From contig CALKJU010000013.1 of the NCBI GenBank assembly GCA_937995535.1, positions 1 to 64,000 on the forward strand: DNA of 64,000 nt, given 5' to 3'. The position numbers and the translations under genes were made by a program. Below the pieces are notes generated by a model, which saw only the letters and a program-made list of their open reading frames with translations, did no database searches and was not told the origin of the DNA. This DNA is from an uncultured Alphaproteobacteria bacterium. Lineage in GTDB: Bacteria; Pseudomonadota; Alphaproteobacteria; Geminicoccales; Geminicoccaceae. Of the stretch, positions 34,694 to 43,475 are shown one piece after another. Within the stretch, counting starts at the first letter, position 1; each line of letters starts with the position of its first letter.

Positions 34694-35699
34694 GCCGGCG
34701 GCGGGCCGTCGAGCAGCTCGGCGAGACCGCGCAGCGCCGGCTGGCCGGCGCAGATCGTCTGCACCGCGATGAGGATCGGCACGCCGATGACGGCGCCCGC
34801 CACGCCCCATATGAAGTACCAGAGAAAGACCGACAGCAGCACCACCAAGAGCGACAGCGACAGGACTCGCCCGGCGCCCGCGGCTCGATGCAGCTGCCCG
34901 AGAGAGACGGGATGGCCTGCAGGCCGAGGAAGACGGGCAACACGCCGGCGAGCGTGTCGAACCGGGCGATGGCGAGCAGGGTCGGGAACAGGGTGGCGAC
35001 GAGCGGGCCGAGGAACGGGCTGTGGTCGAGCGCGAAGGCGATCATGGCCCAGATGCCGGCGAGCCCCAGACCGGCCAGGGCGGCGAACGCCCAGACGGCG
35101 AGGCCGGTGACGATGCTCATGCCTGTGCGGACCAGCATGACGCGCTGGGACTTCGCGGCCCTCTCGGCCGTCATGGCGGCGACGGAGAAGCCCGACGCGC
35201 CTGCGGCGTGGCGGGCGAGCTTGCCCGCGACCACCTCGACCTCGACCAGCCCGATCATGACCAAGACCAGAATCAGGAGCGCGAAGCTCAGCGAGCCCTG
35301 CAGCCAGCCGGTGACTTGGCGGACGACGCGGAGAATGGTCGCGGTGTCGAGCTGTTCGGCGAGGATGCCGGCGAGATAGATGCCGTGCTGCTCGAACCAG
35401 GCGGCGAGGCCCTGATAGAGGCCCTGCAGACGCGGCGCGTTGGCCACCAGCCACTGTCCGATGCCGCGCACGCCCCACGCGACCAGCGAGCCGAGCGCGC
35501 CCACGACCAGGACGGCGGCGAGCAGCGTCAGTGCCAGCGCGAGCAGCTTCGGCAGGCGCACCCCGAGTCGGCCGTGGAGCGACCAGACCACGGCGATGGT
35601 GAACAGCGCGAAGGCGAGCGGGGCGGCGATCGGCTGGGCAAGGTGCAGCGCGGCCAGGGCCAGGATCGTGGTCGCGACGGCGAGGAGTGCCACAAGCAC
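34651..35699 (-). pseudogene. AI-2E/PerM-family transporter, frameshifted
   Basis: The minus strand encodes a multi-pass protein of the AI-2E exporter (UPF0118, PerM) family: VLVALLAVATTILALAALHL, GVRGIGQWLVANAPRL, GLAGIWAMIAFALDHSPFLG, then LQAIP. Around 34870-34890 the family's C-terminal part (LSLSLLVVLLSVFLWYFIWG, VIGVPILIAV) continues in another frame; one missing base near the codon after IEPR would restore the reading. The residues before the break also deviate from the family. Start is uncertain: GTG 35699 is preferred, while an ATG at 35933 adds 78 disordered residues and abuts the Rieske gene. It could be a real pseudogene or a sequencing error. Confidence 0.7.
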
Positions 35700-35931
35700 G
35701 CGGTCGGACCTGGGGCGGGTCAAGCCCGCGACCGGTCGCGGCGGCTGTGCCGGAGGCCGAGGCTCCGACCGCGCGCAGCCCGCGCTGGTTCCTCGCTGCC
35801 GCCCGGGCACGACGTCAGGGCGGTGGAGAATGCTCGCGTCGAGGGGCGGTAGCGCGTCGTGCTTGCCCGGCCCGGAATGGCGTGATGATCTCGCGCCGTC
35901 GTCGCGGTGCGCCGTGACGGGGAGGGCGGTC

Positions 35932-36255
35932 ATGGCGTGGGTGCGGGTGTGCGGCGTCGACGAGATCGAGCGCGAGGACGTCCTCCGCTTCGACCACGGG
36001 GTCCGTACCTTCGCCATCTACCGCTCGCCGGAAGGCGAGTTCTTCGCCACCGACGGCCTGTGCACGCACGAGAAGGCGCATCTCGCCGACGGACTGGTCC
36101 TGGGGCACCTGATCGAATGTCCGAAGCATATCGGGCGGTTCGACTACCGCACCGGAGCGTGCCGCCGTGCGCCGGTCAAGCTGCCGCTGCGCACCTACCC
36201 GACCCGGGTCGAGGACGGATCGGTGTTGATCGAGCTCGAGGGCGACGACGGCTGA
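35932..36255 (+). CDS. Rieske [2Fe-2S] ferredoxin, MocE/NirD-like
   Basis: A 107-residue soluble Rieske protein with ligands in CTHEKAHL and CPKHIGRF, spaced as C-x-H...C-x-x-H. Such ferredoxins pass electrons to oxygenases or desaturases. The ATG at 35932 follows GGGGAGG. It lies tail-to-tail with the fatty acid desaturase gene, only four bases apart, and this pairing (with its MocE-like sequence) suggests it is the electron donor for that desaturase, which is inference. The upstream gene on the opposite strand is the AI-2E relic. Confidence 0.88.
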   Translation: MAWVRVCGVDEIEREDVLRFDHGVRTFAIYRSPEGEFFATDGLCTHEKAHLADGLVLGHLIECPKHIGRFDYRTGACRRAPVKLPLRTYPTRVEDGSVLIELEGDDG

Positions 36256-36259
36256 GCGC

Positions 36260-37339
36260 CTATTCAGCGGCCAGCGCCGCGGGCGCCGACGGCGAGGAGG
36301 GTCTGGCCCCCGGCGGCAGCTTGCGCTTGACGTGCCAAGTCGGGTCGCGGCGCTGGCGGAGTAGGGCCGGGATGATCTCGCGGTAGGCCTCGAGGAACCC
36401 GCGGTAGGGCGGCGGCGTGTCGGCCCGCATCAGCTCGTGCAGCTCGGGCAGGCGGTGGTAGGGAACCATCGGGAACATGTGGTGCTCGATGTGGTAGTTC
36501 ATGTTCAGATAGAGGAAGCGGACCACGGGGTTCATGTAGACGGTGCGGGTATTGAGGCGATGGTCGAGGACGTCCTCGGCCATCCCGGCGTGCTGGGTGA
36601 GCCCGGTCAGCACGTAGAGCCAGGCACCGTAGAAGGAGGGCAGCCCGACATACATCAGCGGCAGCATGGTCTGCGCGGCGATCGCCCAGCAGATCACCGT
36701 CAGGTAGACCGCGAGGTGGATACGGGCGGTCCAGAACAGCTTGCCGTGATCCGATTCGGGAATGAAGGTCGCCTCGTCCGGGCGCAGCCGGCCGCCGACG
36801 TGCAGCAGCAGGCGCGGGAAATAGTCGAGCGCCTGCTTGATGCCGACGAAGCTCAGCAGGATCCCGTGGATGTCCGGTGGCCGCGGCACAGCGATCTCCG
36901 GGTCGCGGCCGACGATGATCGTGTCGGTGTGATGGCGGATGTGGCTCCAGCGCCAGACCACCGGCTCGCGCAGGATCATGAACGACGCCACCTGATAGAC
37001 CGCGTCGTTGAGCCATTCAGTGCGGAACGCGGTGCCGTGCCCGCATTCATGCCAGCGCGCATCCGTCGAGGAGCCGTAGAGCACGCCGTAGGCGGCGAAG
37101 AACGGCACCGCCCACCAGCTGCCCCAGGAGATGTAGCCGCCGCTCCCGGTGACGAGGAACGCGGCGAGCCAGATCGCCAGATGCAGCAGCGCCGGGTGAT
37201 CCGAGCGCTGCATCAGCGCTTTCAGTTGCGCGCGCGGGATCGGGCTGCGGTACCAGTCGGCGGTGGCGAGGCCGCGGGCGACGGCGCGGCGGCTCTCTTC
37301 GCCGACCAGGCTGTAATCCCGCTTCGGCAACGCTTCCAT
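36260..37339 (-). CDS. Fatty acid desaturase family protein
   Basis: A 359-residue membrane-bound di-iron enzyme with the three histidine boxes HECGH, HIRHH and HIEHH and about four hydrophobic helices. It introduces double bonds into fatty acyl or related hydrocarbon chains using oxygen and a ferredoxin. The HIEHHMFPMVPYHRLPELHE stretch is characteristic. The ATG at 37339 gives MEALPKRDYSLVG, like family members. Members of this group include MocD of rhizopine catabolism, so the true substrate is not certain. Its only neighbour is the convergent Rieske gene. Confidence 0.88.
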   Translation of the reverse strand: MEALPKRDYSLVGEESRRAVARGLATADWYRSPIPRAQLKALMQRSDHPALLHLAIWLAAFLVTGSGGYISWGSWWAVPFFAAYGVLYGSSTDARWHECGHGTAFRTEWLNDAVYQVASFMILREPVVWRWSHIRHHTDTIIVGRDPEIAVPRPPDIHGILLSFVGIKQALDYFPRLLLHVGGRLRPDEATFIPESDHGKLFWTARIHLAVYLTVICWAIAAQTMLPLMYVGLPSFYGAWLYVLTGLTQHAGMAEDVLDHRLNTRTVYMNPVVRFLYLNMNYHIEHHMFPMVPYHRLPELHELMRADTPPPYRGFLEAYREIIPALLRQRRDPTWHVKRKLPPGARPSSPSAPAALAAE

Positions 37340-38164
37340 AGGCCCGCTCCGCGTGCACGATCGCGTCGCCAGACTAGCGCCGCGGCTCCGCCGACGGCAA
37401 ATCGTCGCACAGATGCCGCGCTCCGATCAGGGCCTGGCGGTGTTGCCGGCGTCGCGCGGCGGGGCGGGAGGGCCGCGCGGGGACACGGACGCACGGCGCG
37501 GCGGCCTCGTTCTGGATGCGGTGCTTCAAGCGCCGCGGCGGACGATCGGTCTGCCGCCGCGCCGTCTCCGGGTCGGAGGGCTGCCTGAGCCGACCTCGCC
37601 CCGGCATTCGGCGGCCGAAGCACTCCGCGGCCGGCGGCGCTTCGCCGACCCGGCGAACCATGGGTGGAGAACCACCATGTCTGGCAGCAGCACGGCATCC
37701 GTGACGCCCCTGAGTGCAGCGGGCGTGGATCGGCGGCACGGGGCCGCCAGGCGTCGCTGCTGTGCGAGCGCCCGCGGGACGATCGCCCGAGCGGCGAGCG
37801 GCGCCCAAGTGGGGGCGCGCGTTCGCGCTTGCGGGTCCGGGCGCTGCGCCGCTCACCGCCGGGTTCGGCGGCGGACGCGCCCGCGGTCTCGGCCGTCGCT
37901 GGACGTCCCGTGCGACGTCGGACGGGAGTGGGCGCCCCCAGCGCCGCCGTTGGCGTCGTCACTCCGTAGCGCGGCCACCCGCAGCGCGCCGTGGAGGCGG
38001 CAGCGGTTCCGTCACCGTCGAGCCGACCATCGGCCGGCCTGCCCCGCGGAGGACACTGCAGCCCAGCCGGATGACGTCTGCCGCCTCGCGCCGGGGCGCA
38101 TGCGGCCCATCAGCGGCATGCGTCGCCATGCCGCAGCGCGGCCTTGACGCTGATCGAACGGACG
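37340..38164. other. Long stretch with no recognised gene
   Basis: Between the desaturase start and the tadC stop lie about 825 bases. Open frames exist on both strands but all translate to arginine/proline/alanine-rich text without motifs, as expected from GC-rich non-coding DNA. A small hairpin GGTGG-AGAA-CCACC at 37662-37675 is the only structure noticed. I see no tRNA, transposase remnant or terminator. The tad operon would end within it. Confidence 0.6.
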
Positions 38165-39139
38165 CTAGCCCTTGATGAGATTGTCGTAGACCTGGAGCAT
38201 CGCCGGCCCGGCCAGGACGATGAACAGCGTCGGCAGGATGAACACGATCATCGGCACCGTCAGCGTCGCGGGCAGGCGGGCGGCCTTCTCCTCCGCGCGC
38301 AACATCCGCTGCTCGCGGAACTCCGCCGACAGCACGCGCAGTGACTGCGACAGGGGCGTGCCGTACTTCTCGGTCTGCATGAGTGTGTTGACCGCGCCGC
38401 GGACGGCCGGCAGGTCGACGCGCTTGGCGAGGTTGGCGAGCGCCTGCCGTCGCTCGGGTAGGAAGTTCAGCTCGACGCTGGTGAGGCCCACCTCCTCGGC
38501 GAGTTCCGGCGCGGAGGGTGCGATCTCCTCGGCGACGCGGTTGAGAGCGGTATCGAGGCTGAGCCCGGCCTCGGCGCAGATCACGAGGAGGTCCAGGCCG
38601 TCCGGCAGGGCCTTGGCGATCGCGTGCTGTCGTTTCTTGGCGAGGTTGTCGAGATAGAGATCCGGACCGTAGAAGCCGAAGAGCGCAGCGGCGGCGCAAG
38701 CCGCCGGCTTGAATTGCGTCGGCAGCCCGCCGAAGTCCAGCCCGTAGACGAGGGCGGCGCCCGCTGCGCCGAAGACCAGGGGAAGCACCGGCTTGCAGAA
38801 CAGATAGACGATCATTCCTTCGCGGTCGCGCAGTCCGGCACGCAACAGCTTCAGGCGAAGCTTCTCGGTCTGGCTGACGCGGGCGAGTTTGAGCTGCGAG
38901 ACGATCCGGGTCATCGTGCCGCGTTGTCGTCGCTCGCGACGCGATACCGGCTGTCGTGCAAGGCCTCGCAGCTCCGCGCGTCGTCGGGCCACCGCCTCGA
39001 TGCGCGCGCCCACCGGGCCGCCCGTAGTGAGGCTCGACCAGGTCGCCATGATGCTGGCGAAGGTCGCTCCGGCCACGAGCAGCATGAGCAGGGTCTCGGC
39101 CGTGAGGCCGAAGGGCAAGAAGGCATCGACCGGGTTCAT
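38165..39139 (-). CDS. tadC: Tad pilus inner-membrane protein TadC (T2SS F-type)
   Basis: A 324-residue inner-membrane protein of the type II secretion GspF class. A hydrophobic N-terminus (LLMLLVAGATFASIMA) precedes a cytoplasmic domain (about 165-285, with ALPDGLDLLVICAEAGLSLD and ALRVLSAEFREQRML-like core). A C-terminal pair of helices follows (TLTVPMIVFILPTLFIVLAG). With TadB it forms the platform on which the ATPase assembles Flp pilin. The last gene of the operon; its ATG overlaps the tadB stop (ATGA). Confidence 0.92.
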   Translation of the reverse strand: MNPVDAFLPFGLTAETLLMLLVAGATFASIMATWSSLTTGGPVGARIEAVARRRAELRGLARQPVSRRERRQRGTMTRIVSQLKLARVSQTEKLRLKLLRAGLRDREGMIVYLFCKPVLPLVFGAAGAALVYGLDFGGLPTQFKPAACAAAALFGFYGPDLYLDNLAKKRQHAIAKALPDGLDLLVICAEAGLSLDTALNRVAEEIAPSAPELAEEVGLTSVELNFLPERRQALANLAKRVDLPAVRGAVNTLMQTEKYGTPLSQSLRVLSAEFREQRMLRAEEKAARLPATLTVPMIVFILPTLFIVLAGPAMLQVYDNLIKG

Positions 39140-40140
39140 ATCTCGAACCTCACCATCTTCGCCATCACCGCCATGCCGAGGGTCATGCTGGTGAGCCCGA
39201 TCCCCAGCAGGAGCCAGCCCCGCGGATCGATGACCAGCTGCAGGATGTAGTCCGGATTGATGATGTAAATGAGAACGGACATGACGAAGGGTAACGATCC
39301 GACGATCATCGCCGAGGCGCGGGCCTCCGACGACATCGCCTTGATCTTCAGCTTGACCTGCTCACGGCGGCGGATCATCGTGCTGAGGTTCTGCAGAATC
39401 TCGGCGAGATTGCCGCCGGTCTCCTGCTGGATCGACAGACTGATCACGAAAAACTTGAACTCCTGGATCTGGAGGCGCTCGGCTACGGTCCACAACGCCT
39501 CATTGAGCGGCATGCCGAGCCGCAATGCACCGGTGATCTCGCGAAAGCAGCTCCCGAGCGGCTCCTCCATCTCCTCGCCGATGGCGTTGATCGCTTCCGC
39601 CACCGGAAGACCGGAGCGCACCCCGCGGACGATGAGGTCGATCGCGTCGGGCAGCAGGGCCACGAAGCGTCGCGTGCGAGCGCCGATGCGGCGCGCGAGG
39701 ACGAGGTTGGGCACGCCGGTGCCGGCGATGATCCCGACACATGCGGCGAGCAGCAAGGGCAAGCCGAGCTTGAGCCAGGCCAGCATGCCAACGACAAGGC
39801 CCAGGCCGGCAAAGATCATCACGAAGTCGGAGACGCCGAGTGTGAGCCCGGCGCGGGCCAGTCGCGCCTGCAGCGTCGAGGCGCGCGGGACGACCCGCTG
39901 CAGCCGCCGGCCGAGCCCACCGAGCACCGGTCGGGGCGCAGCGCGACGGACGCTCGTCTCGCCGGCAGGTTGCCCGACCTTGGCGTCTGGGCGGATGCCG
40001 GCGATCATGTCCAGGCGCCGTCGTAGGGCGGCCGGGCGGCTCGGCATGAACGCGAGGGCAAGTATCATCACCGCGGCGAGCACCGCGAGGAAGATGATCG
40101 CCGTGAGCGTCTCCGGTGCGAGTTCCGGCGCGGACGTCAT
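39136..40140 (-). CDS. tadB: Tad pilus inner-membrane protein TadB (T2SS F-type)
   Basis: A 334-residue GspF-class protein with hydrophobic segments at the N-terminus (AIIFLAVLAAVMILALAF), mid-protein (FVMIFAGLGLVVGML and LLLAACVGIIAGTG) and C-terminus (YILQLVIDPRGWLLLGIGLTS region). The cytoplasmic domain reads ALLPDAIDLIVRGVRSGLPV with SIQQETGGNLAEIL. It pairs with TadC in the pilus platform. ATG at 40140 overlaps the tadA stop by four bases. Confidence 0.92.
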   Translation of the reverse strand: MTSAPELAPETLTAIIFLAVLAAVMILALAFMPSRPAALRRRLDMIAGIRPDAKVGQPAGETSVRRAAPRPVLGGLGRRLQRVVPRASTLQARLARAGLTLGVSDFVMIFAGLGLVVGMLAWLKLGLPLLLAACVGIIAGTGVPNLVLARRIGARTRRFVALLPDAIDLIVRGVRSGLPVAEAINAIGEEMEEPLGSCFREITGALRLGMPLNEALWTVAERLQIQEFKFFVISLSIQQETGGNLAEILQNLSTMIRRREQVKLKIKAMSSEARASAMIVGSLPFVMSVLIYIINPDYILQLVIDPRGWLLLGIGLTSMTLGMAVMAKMVRFEI

Positions 40141-41519
40141 CCGGACATCACCGCGAGCAGGGCGCGGTCGAGGCCGTAATAGGCGGCGCGCTTGGTGAAG
40201 TGCGGCCGGATCGGCGCCGCGCGGAACTCGCCCTGGAGGGTCCCGTCGCGGTTCTCTCCTTGATACTCGAAGGTGAACAGATCCTGAAGCGTGACCACGT
40301 CACCTTCCATGCCGACGATCTCGGTTACGTGGGTCACCCGCCGGATGCCGTCGCGCATCCGCGAAACCTGGAGGATCAGGTTCACGGCGCCGACGATCTG
40401 TGTTCGGATCGCCTTGGTGGGCAGGGTCGCAGCGGCCATGCCGACCATGTTCTCCAGCCGGGTGATGGCTTCGCGGGGGCTGTTGGCGTGCAGGGTGCAC
40501 ATCGACCCGTCGTGGCCGGTGTTCATCGCCTGGAGCATGTCCATGGCCTCTGCCCCACGCACTTCGCCACAGATGATGCGGTCGGGGCGCATGCGCAGCG
40601 CGTTCTTGACCAGTGCGCGCATGTTGATTTCGCCCTGGCCCTCCAGGTTCGGCGGACGGGTCTCGAGCCGCACAACATGCGGCTGCTGGAGCTGCAGCTC
40701 GGCCGCGTCCTCGATCGTGACCACGCGCTCGCCTGGATCGATCAGCTGCGACATCGCATTGAGGAGCGTGGTCTTGCCCGAGCCGGTACCACCCGAGATG
40801 ACGATGTTCAGCCGGCAGGCGGCGGCAATCTTGAGAACCTTGGCGACGTTCTCGCTGATGTTGTTCTGCCGGGCCATGACATCGAGCGTAATCGACTTCT
40901 TGGAGAACTTGCGGATCGAGACCGAGCAGCCATCGATCGCCAGTGGCGGCGCGATGATGTTGACGCGGCTCCCGTCCTCGAGCCGGGCGTCGCAGATCGG
41001 CGAGGTCTCGTCGACGCGCCGGCCAACCTTGGTGACAATCCGCTGCGCCACATTCATGACGTGGGCGTTGTCGCGGAACCGGACGTCGGTGAGCTCCAGC
41101 TTACCTCGCCGCTCGACGTAGATCTGATGCGGTCCGTTGACCATGATGTCGGTGACGGTCTCGTCGCGGAGCAGCGGCTCCAGCGGGCCGAGACCGACCA
41201 TGTCGTCGACCAGGGTCGCGCCGAGCGCCTCCTGATCCCGAGCGTTGAGCGACAGGCGCTGCTCGCTGACGATCTCGCCGATCAGCTCGAGGATCTGCCG
41301 ATGCAGTTCGTCGCGTGGCACCTTTGCCGCGGCCGCCGCATCGATCCGCTCGTAGAGCGCCTGCAGCACCCGCGAATGGCTAGCTTTCAACGCCTCCGTG
41401 CGGCGATCGTCGCCGGCCGCGCGGGATGGCGCAGGTGCGGGAGAGGCCGGCTCGACCTGCGGGGGGGGCGTAGAGTGCTGCACCGCTGGATGCGCCTCGC
41501 TGGACCTCCGCCCGAACAT
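40137..41519 (-). CDS. cpaF: Tad pilus assembly ATPase (CpaF/TadA)
   Basis: A 460-residue secretion ATPase of the VirB11/GspE class that powers Flp pilus assembly. The N-terminal helical part is followed by the nucleotide domain with Walker A SGGTGSGKTTLLNAMS, the Asp box IEDAAELQLQQPHV, Walker B RMRPDRIICGEVRGAEAMD and the His box MNTGHDGSMCTLHANSP. The start ATG 41519 (MFGRRSSE) has AAGGAG upstream. The 18th-20th codons contain eight C/G in a row (41461-41468), a possible slippage tract. Its stop overlaps tadB. Confidence 0.95.
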   Translation of the reverse strand: MFGRRSSEAHPAVQHSTPPPQVEPASPAPAPSRAAGDDRRTEALKASHSRVLQALYERIDAAAAAKVPRDELHRQILELIGEIVSEQRLSLNARDQEALGATLVDDMVGLGPLEPLLRDETVTDIMVNGPHQIYVERRGKLELTDVRFRDNAHVMNVAQRIVTKVGRRVDETSPICDARLEDGSRVNIIAPPLAIDGCSVSIRKFSKKSITLDVMARQNNISENVAKVLKIAAACRLNIVISGGTGSGKTTLLNAMSQLIDPGERVVTIEDAAELQLQQPHVVRLETRPPNLEGQGEINMRALVKNALRMRPDRIICGEVRGAEAMDMLQAMNTGHDGSMCTLHANSPREAITRLENMVGMAAATLPTKAIRTQIVGAVNLILQVSRMRDGIRRVTHVTEIVGMEGDVVTLQDLFTFEYQGENRDGTLQGEFRAAPIRPHFTKRAAYYGLDRALLAVMSG

Positions 41520-41524
41520 GGCCG

Positions 41525-42748
41525 TCACTCCTTGCCGCCGAGCCAGGCGGGCAGGCTCAGTAGCCGCCGCTTGGCAGCTTGCGGCGCCCCGCAAACGATG
41601 TCGGTCAACTGGGCAATCCCCCGCGCGACCGGGCTCCGGCCACCGGCTACCGGCTGCCCGCTGTTGACGGCCCCGGCGATGGCGCGCGGATCGAACGGCA
41701 GCAGCACGTCGAGCGGGCGGCCGACGCCCTTCTCGAACTCGGCGCGAGACAGCTCGCCGGTCTTGTGCTCACCGACACGGTTGGCAACCAGTGTCAGCTG
41801 GCAGGACGCGTTGCAGGTCGGCAACAGCGACATGATGCGCAGGGTATCGCGCATTGCGGCGAGCGACGGCTCGCTGACCAGCACGAGATTCGACGCGGAC
41901 TGCAGCACGTACTGCCAGGCCGGTGACACGACCCGCGGCACGTCGAGGACGACGTAGTGGAAGCGTGCGCGAAGCTCCTTGAGCAGCAGATCGAGCGCCA
42001 CGCTGTCGGTGAGGAGGGTGTCGTCGAGCGGCTCTTCGGCGCTCAGGACGTGGAGCGTCTGCGACTGCTTGATCATGGCGCGCTCGAGGTAGAGTCCGTC
42101 GACGCGGCTCGAGCTCTCCATCGCCTCGCGCAGGCCGTGGCTGGGCTCCAGGTCGAGCGCTAGGCCGAGGCTGCCGAACTGCAGGTCGAGGTCGACGGCC
42201 GCGACCCGACGCTGCCGCAGGTTGGCGATCGACCAAGCGGTGTTCGCCGCCAGCATGGTGGTGCCGACGCCGCCTCGGGCACCGACGAAAGCGACCAGCC
42301 GGCCGAGCCGATTGGTCTGCCGCGGTGCGCTCGTCCCCTCGGCCGCGTTGAGCAGCGAGCGCTGCAGGAGGCTCGGCGTGACCGGCTTCACGAGGTAGTC
42401 GAAGACGCCGCGGGAGATCAGATCCCGGAACAGGCCGACATCGTTGCGGTCGCCGATAGCGATCACCGTCACACCCGGCTCGCAGACGTCAGCCAGCTCG
42501 TTGATCGCGGAGAGCGGCAGCTCCAGGCCCGCGATGTCGACCAGCAGGAGCCGTGGTGAGCGGTTTCGCCCGAGCGCCTCGATCGCCTTCTCGATGCCGC
42601 CCGAAACGACCGTGGCGTGCGGGATCATCAGCTCGCCGATGACCTGCTCGACGACCTTCCGGGTTGCGTCGTCACGAAGGAACGCGCGAAACTGCGCGAC
42701 CTCGTCGCCCTGGGCGGGCGGGCTCGGCGAGAGGGTCGCCGTGCTCAT
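41525..42748 (-). CDS. cpaE: Tad pilus localisation protein CpaE/TadZ
   Basis: A 407-residue protein. Residues about 25-130 are a receiver-like fold lacking clear phosphorylation aspartate context (LLLVDIAGLELPLS, LVKPVTPSLL). They are followed by a ParA/MinD-type ATPase with a deviant P-loop VGARGGVGTTMLAANTAWS, DLDLQFGSLG and VVLDVPR. CpaE/TadZ places the pilus machinery at the cell pole. It sits five bases upstream of cpaF and overlaps cpaD by four bases. Confidence 0.92.
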   Translation of the reverse strand: MSTATLSPSPPAQGDEVAQFRAFLRDDATRKVVEQVIGELMIPHATVVSGGIEKAIEALGRNRSPRLLLVDIAGLELPLSAINELADVCEPGVTVIAIGDRNDVGLFRDLISRGVFDYLVKPVTPSLLQRSLLNAAEGTSAPRQTNRLGRLVAFVGARGGVGTTMLAANTAWSIANLRQRRVAAVDLDLQFGSLGLALDLEPSHGLREAMESSSRVDGLYLERAMIKQSQTLHVLSAEEPLDDTLLTDSVALDLLLKELRARFHYVVLDVPRVVSPAWQYVLQSASNLVLVSEPSLAAMRDTLRIMSLLPTCNASCQLTLVANRVGEHKTGELSRAEFEKGVGRPLDVLLPFDPRAIAGAVNSGQPVAGGRSPVARGIAQLTDIVCGAPQAAKRRLLSLPAWLGGKE

Positions 42749-43458
42749 GGGATCACCCCTGCTTCGTCCTGCAGCTGCTTCACCTTGTCCGTGCGATAGC
42801 GGACGATCGCCTCGGCCTCGCGGGTCGCGTCGGCCGGGCCGAGCGGCTCGCCCGCGATGAGATGACGGGGATCGTCGACCATGCGGGCGAGGTTTTCGAG
42901 TGTCGCACAGCCGAGCCCGGGCAGCGGGTGGTTTGCGCCCGTACTGGTCAGGTCGGCTCCTCCGTGGGGGCAGCCGCCGACCCGCGCGACCACGACCTCG
43001 GCGGTCAGATCGACCCGACGGTTGCGCTGGAGCGCGGCCGGCGAGCGGCCCGGCGCGATGGGAGCGAGCTCTCCGAAGGAGCGGGTCGACACTGCACTGT
43101 CGCCGAAGCCGGCTCGGCGGATCACGCTCCGTACCGCCGCTGCGCGGCGGGCGGCGAGATCCTCGTTGGCCGCCAGTGAGCCCCGCTCGTCAGCGTGACC
43201 GGCGACGACGAAGCTGAACCGGCCGCCGCGCGGCAGGCCCGCGAGGAAGTCGCCGAGGCGGTCCTGCTCGCCGGGCCGCAGCGCCGCCGAGCCGGTGTCG
43301 AACTCCACCGTGTGGCGCAGGACCTGCGAGGCCACGTCGAGGCGCGGCGGGGTGGGCGCGACGGTCGGTAGCGGCTCGAGCCCGGCGCAGCCGACGGCGA
43401 GCAGGAGACACGGCAGGATCGCGATGGACCGCAAGCGGGCAGGGGACCTGATGGACAT
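42745..43458 (-). CDS. cpaD: Pilus assembly lipoprotein CpaD
   Basis: A 237-residue outer-membrane lipoprotein (signal ending LLAVGC). The middle part resembles OmpA/CpaD (FDTGSAALRPGEQDRLGDFL, ADERGSLAANEDLAARRAAA). The C-terminal CpaD signature reads FPGC-like LPGLGCATLENLARMVDDPR. It helps insert the CpaC secretin. ATG 43458 has GGAGG upstream; seven further residues are possible from an earlier ATG at 43479 that lies inside the secretin gene. Confidence 0.88.
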   Translation of the reverse strand: MSIRSPARLRSIAILPCLLLAVGCAGLEPLPTVAPTPPRLDVASQVLRHTVEFDTGSAALRPGEQDRLGDFLAGLPRGGRFSFVVAGHADERGSLAANEDLAARRAAAVRSVIRRAGFGDSAVSTRSFGELAPIAPGRSPAALQRNRRVDLTAEVVVARVGGCPHGGADLTSTGANHPLPGLGCATLENLARMVDDPRHLIAGEPLGPADATREAEAIVRYRTDKVKQLQDEAGVIP

Positions 43459-43475
43459 GGCAAGCCTCCACCGGC

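Noticed and set aside
37353-38147. 264-codon plus-strand frame between the desaturase and tadC
   Set aside because: Translation is low-complexity Arg/Ala/Pro with no domain, ribosome site or conserved pattern.
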